64,000 nt of DNA from Parasponia andersonii (taxonomy: Eukaryota > Streptophyta > Magnoliopsida > Rosales > Cannabaceae), in contig JXTB01000023.1 in NCBI GenBank assembly GCA_002914805.1, positions 477,784-541,783 of the forward strand, read 5' to 3'. Position 1 is the first letter of the stretch; every line of letters begins with the position of its first letter. Positions 43,787 to 54,581 of this stretch are shown in pieces. The position numbers and the translations under genes are program-made. The notes under the pieces are model-generated. The model was not told the origin of the DNA. It made no database searches and worked only from the letters and a program-made list of their open reading frames with translations.

Positions 43787-46700
43787 ATGGCTTCAGGTCA
43801 AGATCAAGAATTGCGCCCCATCATAGATTCGGAGTTGGATTCACTGAGGAAACAGCTCTGCCTTCCCGGTGGAGTGACGCTGCAAAGGGTTGAGGGCCCC
43901 ACGGATTGGTATCTTCGTCCCTCTGTCCCCGAAGGCTCTATTATCTTGGGCAAAAAATACCTGGAATGGCTACGATTCCCTCTTCCTCCTCTGATCTACC
44001 AATTCTTCGCTTTGACAGGGATCCATCTGATACAGTCAAATGCAAACGGGATCATGATTCTGATGGGGCTTTCCGCCCTGTCAGTTCTCTATAACCTGCA
44101 TATCGACCTGGATGTGGTCTTTTATGCTTACAAACTCACCCTCATCCCCAAGAAGAGTTCCTACCCCACTTTTTACCTCTAACCGCTACCGAGACGTCAT
44201 ATCTTCTGGGGCTTGCTGAGGTCAGACAAGCAATGGGACTCCTACGCTAGACTATATGCCGTTGGAGGGGCATGGTGCTCCCCTTGGGTGAATGACGAGC
44301 ACTTCTAAATTCCCTCAGCTTTTCTGCAGAGTAAGTGCTAGGTCGTGATTTTCAGGTCTGCATTCTCCTCGTCTGTTATTGCTCATGTTATTTTGTCTTG
44401 TGCAGCCTCGGTAGAAGAGAATAGGTTCGAGCCGCATTTGTCGGCAGGGCAGCTCAAAGGCCTGGAAAGGATTGTCATCTTCGGATCTCCTGAGGACTGC
44501 TGGCACATCCAGGCCGTCCTCAATCCCTTGGTGATGAATATGATGCCTAGGATGGTTTCATACTTTCCCTTCCCTCTGGATACCTGGGTCATCATAAAGC
44601 ACCTGCAGAGCCGACTTGACGCCTCTGCCCTGAACCAATTTCGTCAGGACGAGCATGATCGAATCGCCATGGTGGGTCGGTAGGTTACGGCTTCAAGCCA
44701 ATTGGCGGGCTCCAACGACCTAGTGGCGCCGTCTAGCCACGAGCTCGAGGAAGTTGTGATGTTTATGGCCGAGGAGTGCGTCAGGCTCTGTAGGGAGGAA
44801 GCCGCCGCCCCCAAGAGGGCTAGGGGTGAGTTCATTTTCGCATCCTTGAGCTTCGTGGGTCGGATTATGGCCGTGACCTAAACATGTTGCTTGTTCTTTG
44901 CAGGTTCTGAGACGGGCCCATCGGCTGACCCCTCCCCTGTCAATGGAGGAGTCGTGGGACATAAGGCTCTCCCCAAAGCACCCGCTGGCCGGCATCTCGT
45001 GGTGCCCTCAGGAAATGAAGTGCCCACAGTCCCTCGCTCTGACACAGGCGGACCTCTGTCCAGGGGAACATCTACCACAAAGACCGTATACGGCGAGGGG
45101 ATGCCCTTGAGTCTGCCTGGGAGGTTTGCTGCACCAACCTCGTCCATCCCTGACTCCGGTTCGTAATCGGGTGCTATTTGCCTCGGTGGGGAGATCGCCG
45201 AGCTCAGTGGAGGGGCTCCAAGGTTGAAGTCTCGGCTATCTTCCCCTCCCCCGGTCCCAATAAAGCGGCACCATGAGGTCGGCTCATCTAATGAAGAAGA
45301 GGGCAAGGCGGAGAAGAGGGGCAGGGTTACCCCTCGTCTGACAGTGATGACGACGGGGCCACATTGACCCTTCTAATGAGAAGAAGGTCCGTGTGCAGCG
45401 GCTCGCCAAGAGGAGATGCACCACCTCCCGCCGTGGCCGACGGTGCTCTCGGTGGTGCCGAGCTTTCCTCCGTCCCTACCGCCACTGCTTCGGGGGCATG
45501 CCTGGCTGGTGGAGAGGGCTCCCTCATGGCTAGCGGGGCGGAGCCGTGTTCCCCAGGCAGGGGCAATGCCCAAAGAGAGGGTCCAGCCGCAGAGCCGGAG
45601 TTGGAGGCGCTCTCTTTAGAAAACGTCGAGCTTGTCACTAGCCGTACCTTTGCGCAGGTTTGGTCCACTCAGTTGCTTCTATGTTTTTCAGCATCCTTGC
45701 TAGACGTTGACCCCTCCTTTTTTGTTTAACTTGTAGCTGGCTGCCATCCGATCTTTCTATTCCTCTCGCATCAAGGATTTGATTGAGGAGCTGAGCTCCC
45801 GCTTTGCATTGGCCGAGCGCAGCGAGGCCGCCCTCGCCGAGTTGAGGTTTGACTTCGATTTATATCAGAGCCTCGAGGAGGTGAGGGTCAGCAGCGTGGT
45901 AGCTCACGCTCTAAGTGTCGAGAGGACCAGGTGCGAGGAGCCAGCTGCGAGACTGGTCGAGGCAGAGGCCGACAGACTTGCTCAATCTGAGGCCGCCAGA
46001 CTGGTTCAGAACGAGCTAAGGGTCAAGGAGCAAGAACTGCAAAGCGCGGGGGCAGAGATGGGATTGACTTTTTTCACTCGTGACAGGGCTGTTGATGACG
46101 CCAAAGAAGCGAGGAAAGCCGAAGCTAAAGTCAAGCTAGAGGCCCACTCTCTGCAATGTAGGCTTGACCGGTCTAACGAGGTAAATCGATATCTCTTCTT
46201 GGATCACAAAAGTCTGATGGGTGCTCATGTGGAGATGTCTCGCAAACACAGCGAGGACCTTGCCAGCATTAACATTTTTTTGGTCGACTTATCACAGCGG
46301 AAAGCGGAGCTCAGGCTGGCGACGTTGAAGGATAGGCTGGCAGATGCGGAGAAACTGAAAACGAGGTACCAGAGGCAGGTGGATGTCCTTTCTGCGGAAA
46401 GTTATAAGTCTGGCTGGGAGAATAGAGAGTTCGAAGGCCACGCTGAGGTGGTAACGCCAAACCAGTTTGACGAGCAGAAAGGCGTCGAGAGAGACCACTA
46501 TTCCGTCAAGCACTACAGGTAGTAGCTTGGGGATGAGATCAGCATCACATACCCGACTGACGTGCTGAAGATGCTTGCTGCGGAAAAGGACGGGCCCTCT
46601 ACATCCGCCTCTGGTGCCAAAAAGCTTATCCCCATTTCCGGTACGCCACATCGAACTTCGGAAGTCACTAGCGGTCAGCCTGGTTTCGGGGTCTCAACTG

Positions 46701-47327
46701 GTGAGGGATCTGGTGCGGTCATTGTATCCAGTGATGATTCCGACCCTAGTACGCCACCCTCCACCGGGCCTGGTCCAAGTGCCGGGACTAGCCGCGCTCC
46801 CCTGGCTAGAGGTAATTAGGGTCCCTAATTTTGTACATTTGTAAAGCTGACCCTCGTTGTAACCCTCCGTATAAATAATAAGAACAGTGCAATTCTCTTT
46901 AGTCTATTTTCTTTTTGTTTGTTGACCGTGTCTGGGGTAAAGTTAAACCTTGTTGTAGCCATCTGTATAAATAATTGTGGATGACTCGGATGGACACGAT
47001 TTCGGACTATTAGTGAGTCCTCCTCGAGCCATGACTGTCAAGATTAGTTCCAGAGATAGGGATACGAGCTTTGACTCATCCGGTTTTATGGAGGTATAAC
47101 TTCTATTATGACTTGTTTTGGCAGAGTTCGACCCGCGCGTGTGGCTGGACTTCTCCGACCCCAAATGGGACTGCGCTCGGAACCAGCTCCAGGGATTGGT
47201 CGACCATTGTTTGGACCCGTCGTTGCAAAGGAGAAGGCCTGGGCTCGGCTCTTACTGGGAACAAACAGGGTACTACCACTCTGATGTCTCCCTACGAGTC
47301 TGTTCGCGACCTGCCTCCCGTAAATAG
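43787..47327 (+). pseudogene. Antisense gene of element 2: PF04195-like domain plus coiled coil, intron-containing
   Basis: The ATG at 43787 begins MASGQDQELRPIIDSELDSL. Exon 1 (to 44330) contains KKYLEWLRFPLPPLIYQFF, NANGIMILMGLSALSVLY and WGLLRSDKQWDSYARLY, resembling the plant 'putative gypsy type transposon' domain. GT-AG introns fit at 44331-44405, 44826-44903 and 45658-45736, with strong signals (gtaagtgc...cttgtgcag, gtgagttc...ctttgcag). Exon 2 encodes QLKGLERIVIFG and HELEEVVMFMAEECVRL. Exon 3 is acidic and Ser/Pro-rich. Exon 4 (45737 to about 46520) is a roughly 250-residue charged coiled coil (FALAERSEAALAEL). A final exon near 47125-47327 starts EFDPRVWLDFSDPKWD. Stops at about 44180, 44307 and 44683 (TAG where element 1 has CAG) and after 46517 show decay. 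The function is unknown. It lies opposite to pol. Confidence 0.75.
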
Positions 47328-47419
47328 GGCTTATGAGCACGCACGACTATTGACCGTGCACTTTGTATTTTTAGGGCATAATAAACAGATTTTAATCTTA
47401 ATTTCTGTCTTCACGTTTG

Positions 47420-47870
47420 GTCTGGTACTGGACTACTTCTAACGGGTAGACTCCAAATCCATTCACATCCTGCCCATGTGTAAATAAACCATCCCCCGGG
47501 TAGAACCTGCTTTCCTTTAGCTCTTCGTATAGCTAAAACGTTCCTTAGGGAGGGTCCACTTCCAACGGGTGGATCCTAACCCTGATCCACCCTGCTTTCC
47601 TTTAGCCATTCGTATAGCTAAAATGTTCCTTAGGGAAGGTCCACTTCCAACGGGTGGATCCCGACCCTGCTTTCCTTTATCTCTTCGTATAGCTAGAATG
47701 TTCCTTAGGGTGAGTCCACTTCCAACGGATGGATCCCGACCCTGCTTTCCTTTAGCCATTCGTATAGCTAAAATGTTCCTTAGGGAGGGTCCACTTCCAA
47801 TGGGTGGATCCCGACCCTGCTTTCCTTTAGCTCTTCGTATAGCTAGAATGTTTCTTAGGGGGTCTGCTAG
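47420..47870. repeat. Tandem repeat family I, about 76-85 bp unit (element 2)
   Basis: Five units with cttcgtatagctaaaa, gttccttaggg and ggtccacttccaacgggtgg recur at about 47523, 47608, 47684, 47760 and 47836. Each has the inverted pair GGTCCACTT...GGGTGGATC. They correspond to 14800-15095 in element 1. Confidence 0.85.
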
Positions 47871-49875
47871 TAAGCTTTTGGGTTGTGCAACCTTTTTCTC
47901 CTCGTACATTTTCTCGGGTCATCGGCAAGCGTTTTATTGCGCGATGTGATTCCCATAGTACGATTGTTTTGAGGATTACTGGCAAGTTTTCGGTTGCATA
48001 GTTCTTCCCTCTTCGTACGTTTTCTCGGGCCATCGGCAAGCATTTTATTGCATGATATGATTCCCATAGTACGATCGTTTTCGAGGTCTGCTGGCAAGTT
48101 TTGGCTGCGCAACTCCTCCTTCTTCGTACGTTTTCCCGGGTCATCGACAAGCGACGTGATCCCCATAGTATGACCATTTTTGAGGTCTGCTGGCAAGTTT
48201 TGGCTGCGCAACTCCTCCTTCTTCATACATTTTCCCGAGTCGTCGACAAGCGACGTAATCCCCATAGTACGATCATTTTCGAGGTCTGCTGGCAAGTTTT
48301 CGGTTGCGCAGCTCTTTCCTCTTCGTACGTTTTCTCGGGTCATCGACAAGTGACCTGATCCCCATAGTACGATCATTTTTGAGGTCTGCTGGTAAGTTTT
48401 TGATTGCACAACTCATTCCTCTTCGTACATTTTCTTGGGTCGTCGACGAGCGACGTGATCCCCATAGTATGATCATTTTTGAGGTCTGCTGGCAAGTTTT
48501 TGGTTACGCAGCTCTTTCCTCTTCGTACATTTTCTCGGGTCATCGACGAGCGACGTTATCCCCATAGTATGATCGTTTTTGAGGTCTGCTGACAAGTTTT
48601 TGGTTGCGTAGCTCTTTCCTCTTTGTACGTTTTCTCGGGTCGTTGACGAGTGACGTGATCCCCATAGTACGATCATTTTTGAGGTCTGTTAGCAAGTTTT
48701 TGGTTGCGTAGCTCTTTCCTCTTCGTACATTTTCTCGAGTCGTCAACGAGCGACGTGATCTCCATAGTACGATCGTTTTTTAGGTCTGCTGGCAAGTTTT
48801 TGGTTGCGCAGCTCTTTCCTCTTCGTACGTTTTTTCAGGTCGTCGACGAGCGACGTGATCCCCATAGTACGATCATTTGCGAGGTCTGCTGGCAAGTTTT
48901 TAGTTGCGCAGCTCTTTCCTCTTCGTACGTTTTCTCAGGTCGTCGACGAGCGACGTGATACCTATAGTACGATCATTTTTGAGGTCTGCTGACAAGTTTT
49001 TGATTGCGTAGCTCTTTCCTCTTCGTACGTTTTCTCGGGTCATCGACGAGTGATGTGATTCCCATAGTACGATCGTTTTTGAGGTCTGCTGGCAAGTTTT
49101 TTGTTGCACAGCTCTTTCCTCTTCATACATTTTCTCGGGTCATCGACGAGCGACGTGATCACTATAGAACGATTATTTTTGAGGTCTACTGGTAAGTTTT
49201 TAGTTGCGCAACTCTTTCCTCTTTGTACAATTTCTCGGGTCATCAACGAGCGATGTGATTCCCATAGTATGATCATTTTTGAGGTCTACTGGCAAGTTTT
49301 TATTTGCGCAGCTCTTTCCTCTTCGTACGTTTTCTCGGGTCGTCGATGAGCGACGTGATCCCTATAGTACGATCATTTTTTATGTCTACTGGCAAGTTTT
49401 TGGTTGTGCAGCTCTTTCTTCTTCGTACGTTTTCTCGGGTCGTCGATGAGCAATGTGATTCCCATAGTACGATCATTTTTGAGATCTGCTGGCAAGTTTT
49501 TGGTTGCGCAGCTCTTTCCTCTTCGTACGTTTTCTCGGGTCGTCGACAAGTGACGTGATCCCATAGTACGATCGTTTTTGAGGTCTGCTGGTGAGTTTTT
49601 GGTTGCACAGCTCTTTTCTCTTCGTACATTTTCTCAGGTCATCGACGAGTGACGTGATCCCCATAGTACGATCATTTGCGAGGTCTGCTGGCAAGTTTTT
49701 GGTTGCGCTGCTCTTTCCTCTTCGTACGCTTTCTCGGGTCGTCGACGAGCGCCGTGATCCCCATAGTATGATCATTTGCGAGGTCTGCTGGCAAGTTTTT
49801 GGTTGCACAGCTCTTTCCTCTTCGTACATTTTCTCGGGTCGTCGACAAGCGACGTGATCCCCATAGTACGATTGT
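47870..49875. repeat. Tandem repeat family II, 100-bp unit, about 20 copies (element 2)
   Basis: The marker cccatagtacgatc recurs at about 47952 and 48062, and then almost exactly every 100 bp to 49860. The unit also contains gaggtctgctggcaagtttt, cagctctttcctcttcgtac, gttttctcgggtcgtcgacg and agcgacgtgatc. Its length is not a multiple of three, and the many ORFs across it on both strands are shadows. There are no unique spacers, so this is not a CRISPR. It lies in the long region between integrase and the antisense gene. Confidence 0.95.
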
Positions 49876-49889
49876 TGATTGCGCAAATA

Positions 49890-50345
49890 GCGCATATGGT
49901 CCACAACTTTGGCAGACCCTTTTCCGTGGCAACCCGGTATGATTTTTTGCTTGTGCAACTGAGGTGTAGGGTCTGCCACTGTGGGCGGACCCTTTTCCGT
50001 AGCAACCCGATATGATTTTTTGCTTGTACAACTGAGGCGTGGGGTCTGTCACTGTGAGCAGACCCTTTTCGGTAGCAGCATGGTATGATCTTTTGCCTGT
50101 GCAACTGAGACATGGGGTCTGCCACTATGGGCGGACCCTTTTCCGTAGCAGCCTGGAATGCTCTTTTGCCTGTGCAAATAAAATATTGGGTCTGCTACTG
50201 TGGGTAGACTCTTTTCCGTGTGGCAGAAGACAGGACCTGTTTCAGAATTAAGCTTTTTAATAATATAAGCATTCACATGTGTCTCACACGTGAATATTGT
50301 GTGAGGTCTGCCACTATGGGCAGACCCCTTTTCCATAGCAACCCA
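49890..50345. repeat. Tandem repeat family III, about 76-bp unit (element 2)
   Basis: Units of gcagacccttttccgtagca, gatttttgcttgtgcaact and ggggtctgccactgtggg recur at about 49909, 49985, 50061, 50137 and 50211, plus a separated copy near 50310. Each holds the imperfect hairpin GGGTCTGCC...GGGCGGACCC. Confidence 0.9.
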
Positions 50346-50447
50346 AAAGTTGAATCCATACGGCAGAAAGGGGAACTTGACCTATTTTGGATTTAACATT
50401 TTCAATAATATAAGCATTCACATGGTCTTACATCATATACATGTGTC

Positions 50448-53400
50448 TTACACGTGATACCTTTTTAGGTGCTGAGCATTCCACGTGTTCAGTAAGTTTT
50501 TCCTGGTCTTGAGTTCTTTCAGGACATATGCACCATTGTCGAGTACTTTGATCACCTCATAGGGTCCGATCCAATTGGAGTCCAGTTTCGAGGAATTCCC
50601 TGTTCTAACTTTCAGGACCCAATCTCCGGCATTAAATCGTCGAGTACTAACCTTTTTTGCATAGTAGGATCTAGCCTGCTGGTGGTACGAAGCCAAGTGG
50701 ACCAGGGCCATGTCTCTCGTTTCCTCCAAGAGGTCTGTGTTACAGCTTAGCTGGCGTTCGTTTAAGGGGGCATCTTTTACCACTTCGGAGCAGAGGGTCG
50801 GGAGGCCGACTTCGGTCAGGATCACAGCCTCTGAGCCGTAGACCATGGTGAATGGCGTTCTTCCAGTCGACCTCCGCTCCGTGGTTCGATGGACCCACAC
50901 AACGGCCGGTAGCTTTTCTAACCACTTGCCTTTAGCCTCCTGCAAGTTCTTTTTGATGTTGCTGAATATGGCTTTGTTCGTTGCCTCCGCTTAGCTGTTC
51001 CCCTGAGGGTAGTTCACGGAAGAGAAACTGAGCCTTATATCATACAGCTCGCACAGCTCCTTGATCTTAGCATTTTGGAACTGTGTGCCATNNNNNNNNN
51101 NNNNNNNNNNNNNNNNNNNNNNNNNNNNNNNNNNNNNNNNNNNNNNNNNNNNNNNNNNNNNNNNNNNNNNNNNNNNNNNNNNNNNNNNNNNNNNNNNNNN
51201 NNNNNNNNNNNNNNNNNNNNNNNNNNNNNNNNNNNNNNNNNNNNNNNNNNNNNNNNNNNNNNNNNNNNNNNNNNNNNNNNNNNNNNNNNNNNACGGAAGA
51301 GAAACTGAGCCTTATATCATACAGCTCGCACAGCTCCTTGATCTTAGCATTTTGGAACTGTGTGCCATGATCGGCGTGTATCTCTTTCGGAATCCCGAAC
51401 CAACAGATTATGTTCTTCCAGATAAAGTTAATCATGTCTGTCTTACTAACAGTCGCGTAGGCTTCGGCCTCTACCCATTTGGTGAAGTAATCCATGGCCA
51501 CCAGGACGTACCTCCTTCCCCCTAGACTTCTGGGGAGCTCTCCGATGATGTCCAGACCCCATTTGGCAAATGGCCAGGGTGTTATGTTCGAATGAAATAC
51601 CTCCGCAGGCTGGCATTTCATTGGGGCGAACCTCTGGCACTTATCACATTTCTTGATAAATCGAGCCGCCTCTGTCATCATGTATGGCCAGAAGTATCCG
51701 GCCTTTAGAGCCTTGTGGGCGAGGCTGCATCCGCCAGAGTGGTTGCCGCATACTCCCTCATGGATTTTGTCCATTAGCTTTTGCGCTTCGATGGGACCTA
51801 TACACCACAGCATCGGACCTATTATCGATCTCCTGTATAGTCGTTCTCCCACCATCGAGTAACTGGCAGCCTTCAACCTGACTGACCTTGCTTTTCGGGG
51901 GTCCGCGGGTAGGTTCCCCAATGTCAAATACTGGGTGATGGGTTTCATCTACCCTTCGTCAGCAGTTCCGGTTGCAAACACATGGTGCGCAAGAGTCTGC
52001 GGGGGATCTTCCATGTTCCCGCCTTCTAGGAGAACTTCTATGCTTCCAGCCATACCCCCATCCCTGATTGACGCACTCTTAGCTAGCTCGACGGCCCTCT
52101 GGTTCATCTCCCTGGGGATTGGTTTGATATTGAAATTGCTAAAGCGAGCTTTTGCCCCCATTACCTTGGAGAAGTACCTATGCAACCTCAATACTTTTAC
52201 TTCAAAGTTTCCCCTGACCTGACCTGTGATCAACTGCGAGTCGGTCTTAAATGCGATGTTCTCTACTCCGAAGTGTAGTGTCAGCTCAAGGCCTTGCAGC
52301 AGTACCTCGTACTCTGCCTCATTATTAGTCGCCTGGAAGTCGAGCCTCAATGCCTTCTCAACTCTGAGACCCATTGGGGTCTACAGTACTGTCCCGATAC
52401 CTGATCCTGAGGCATTTGTGGATCTGTCGGTATAGAGCATCCAGGCTGAAGGGAGGCGAAGTTGAGACATTTGAAACGGGTCATGCAGCTCACCGAAGGA
52501 TTCGATTTCTACCAAGAAATCCGCCATGACTTGTCCTTTCTTCGCAGCTCCAGGCTGTCATTCGATGTCGTATATTCCCAGCTTGATGGCCCACTTGGTC
52601 AATCGTCCCGATAGGTCTAGCTTGGCCAAAATTTGCCGGATAGGGAAATTCGTATACACGGTGATCGAGTGTGCCTCAAAGTACTACCAGAGTTTCTTTT
52701 TAGCATTGACCAGAGCGAGGACCAGCTTTTCCGCCACACTATATTGCGTCTCGGCATCCAGGAGTATGCAGCTTATATAAAACACTGGTTTCTGTTTGTC
52801 ATCTTCCTCGATGAATAGTACGGTGCTGATCGCTACTTCGGATACTGCTAAATAGGCGTACAGGTGCTCCCCCTCTGCTGGGGAAGCCAGGATAGGTGGG
52901 TGACTCAAATACAGCTTAAAATCTGTCAGTGCCCTGTCCTATTCCTCCCCCCAGACGACAGTAGAGCTTTTCTTCAAGCATTGGAAGAAAGGCTTGCACC
53001 GGTTGGACATCTTGGAGACGAATCGGCTGAGAGTGGCTATCTTCCCAGCCAAGCGTTGGACCTCCCGAACGGTCGAGGGTCTTTGCACATTTGCGATTGA
53101 GATCAGCTGGGTCGGGTTTGCCTCAATACCCCTCCTGCTCATGATATTCCCCAGGAATTGACCGGAGGACACCCCAAACGCGCATTTTTTGGGATTCAGA
53201 CGCATCCGATATTGTCTCAGAATCTGAAAACATTCGTCTAGGTGTCTCAGATGGTCTGAATTTTCTCTGCTCTTCACGACTATGTCGTCAATATAGACCT
53301 CTATAGTCTTCCCTAGTAGCCCGGCAAACATCTTATTCACGAACCTTTGGTAGGTTGCCCCCACATTCTTTAAGCCAAATGGCATACACTTGTAGTAGTA

Positions 53401-53750
53401 CAGACTACGCTCCGTGATAAAAGCGATCTGGTCTTCTGCATACAGGGGGATCTGGTTGTACCCAGAGTAGGCATCTAAAAAGCTCATTCTGTTGAATCCC
53501 GCCGTCGCATCTACCATTTGGTCGATTCTTGGCAAGGGGAAGCTATCCTTTAGGCAGGCCTTGTTCAGGTTGGTGAAGTCTATGCAAATACGGCCGTTGC
53601 CATTTTTCTTTTTCACCACCACCGGGTTGGAGACCCAACACGGGTACACGCACTCTCTTATCAGACCGTTCTCCAGCAGTTTTTCCACCTCCTTGTTGAT
53701 TGCCCTGTTTTCCACCCCGCGCACACCTGCCACTAGCGCAGAAGCCAAAC
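50448..53750 (-). pseudogene. pol of element 2: RT, RNase H, archaeal-type RNase H, integrase (defective)
   Basis: RT begins at the LTR border with EVEKLLENGLIRECVYP. It continues through DSFPLPRIDQMVDATAG, MSFLDAYSGYNQI and MPFGLKNVGATYQR to an intact YIDD box (53284-53295), so RT's core is complete although its N-terminus and all of gag/protease are gone. A TAG at 52939 precedes the RT-linked RNase H (YSVAEKLVLALVNAKKKLW). A second, archaeal-type RNase H follows (about 52470-51950: NNEAEYEVLLQGLELT, TDSQLITGQV). Integrase has the zinc region (HEGVCGNHSGG, CDKCQRFAP), KWGLDIIGELP and HADHGTQF. After the N gap come AEATNKAIFSN, preceded by a stop (50991-50993), and the GPYEVIKVLDNGAYVL tail ending at 50448. 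Stops in several places make it inactive. Confidence 0.9.
51016..51368. other. Assembly gap flanked by an identical 76-bp duplication
   Basis: Bases 51092-51292 are N. The 76 bp immediately left (51016-51091) and right (51293-51368) of the gap are identical, from acggaagagaaactg to gtgtgccat. The simplest reading is that two contig ends overlap by 76 bp and were joined with a default-size gap. The real sequence then probably has a single copy and no missing bases, with integrase running through. Confidence 0.85.
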
Positions 53751-54576
53751 TATTTGATCGGTTTCTCACCAGCCATCCACGTGTCTTTGAACCGCTGATG
53801 ATGTGTCCTCCTACTGTCCACGTGTCCTTGCTATTCCAAAGTGCTCTGAACTTCAGGCAGAGTCGGAGAGGCAGAGGTGGCTACCTGCAAAGACTCTCCA
53901 ATGCTTAAGTTAGTGGTCTTTCTTTCATTCAAGGTAGCATGGATTTAGATCTATATGAATATATCTTTGTATCTTGCTCGTAAACTTTTAAATATCTCTT
54001 TTTATATGCGTATATGCCCCTCTCGGGAACGCATGAGTCATATATATATAGTCCTGAGATTGTGAAACATCCGGGTCTCAATCTCAGGACTGAGTACCTT
54101 TTTCCTCAAAATTTTTCCCAGAAGTCACAGGCCGAGATTACCGTGATCTCCTCTGTATCGCTATAGCCTGGTTTCCGCCGCCTCCTATGGCTTGAGTCTG
54201 TCAAGGGTGAGATTTGGACAAATCATCGTTCTGTCAGGACGGCTTGCTCCTTACGCACACCTACCCAAGATCGCATTAAATGCTCTGTCTAGGTCTGAAG
54301 TTGTGAGTTGCTTTCCATTGTATTCTGGTAGAAGACCCTTGGGGCTTCCGACCCCCCAGCTGTCGAGATAAGGGTCGGACTGGGCCAAGTCTATCTAGGG
54401 TCTGTGATGAGCTCGACCCTAACCTCGGATAGCCCAATGGCCGATGTGGTATCACGTGTGACCCGCGTGGCCTTTAGCTAATCACGCTCGACACCTGTCA
54501 GACGGTGGGCCCCGTTTGTGACCTGTTCTGCCGCTTAATCGTCCACGTGGTGTATGATTTGGGAACGGGTCTCATA
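53751..54576 (-). repeat. Element 2 LTR (5' LTR in element sense)
   Basis: This is 826 bp and closely similar to 42622-43446. It has the same inverted repeat (54050-54091) beside TATATATATA and the same CACGTG cores. In element sense it begins TATGAG and ends AAATA. Confidence 0.92.
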
Positions 54577-54581
54577 GAATT

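Larger units (their letters stand above)
42622..54576 (-). mobile_element. LTR retrotransposon element 2 (Ty3/gypsy, Tat lineage, gag deleted)
   Basis: LTRs at 42622-43446 and 53751-54576 are very similar and are flanked by GAATT (42617-42621 and 54577-54581). On the minus strand the order is LTR, truncated RT, RNase H, archaeal-type RNase H, integrase, three tandem-repeat families, antisense gene, purine tract, LTR. A second RNase H between RT/RNase H and integrase, a long 3' region with tandem repeats and an extra antisense ORF are recognised traits of the Tat lineage (Ogre/Retand/Grande relatives). Gag and protease are missing: the LTR passes directly into RT after GTTTGGC, the stump of the primer site. 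A 201-base N gap interrupts integrase. Confidence 0.92.

Noticed and set aside
44720-45670. Minus-strand ORFs of 90-140 residues (for example 44878-45306)
   Set aside because: They lie opposite the GC-rich antisense gene, have Pro/Ser/Arg-rich composition typical of a shadow frame, and lack any motif.
47870-49875. Regular 100-bp spacing suggesting a CRISPR-like array
   Set aside because: Whole units are repeated with no unique spacers, and the context is a plant retrotransposon. It is an ordinary tandem repeat.
47517-49979. Many long ORFs on both strands across the tandem arrays
   Set aside because: The unit length is 100 bp, not a multiple of three, and the ORFs overlap in several frames with repetitive translation. 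They are shadows of the repeat.
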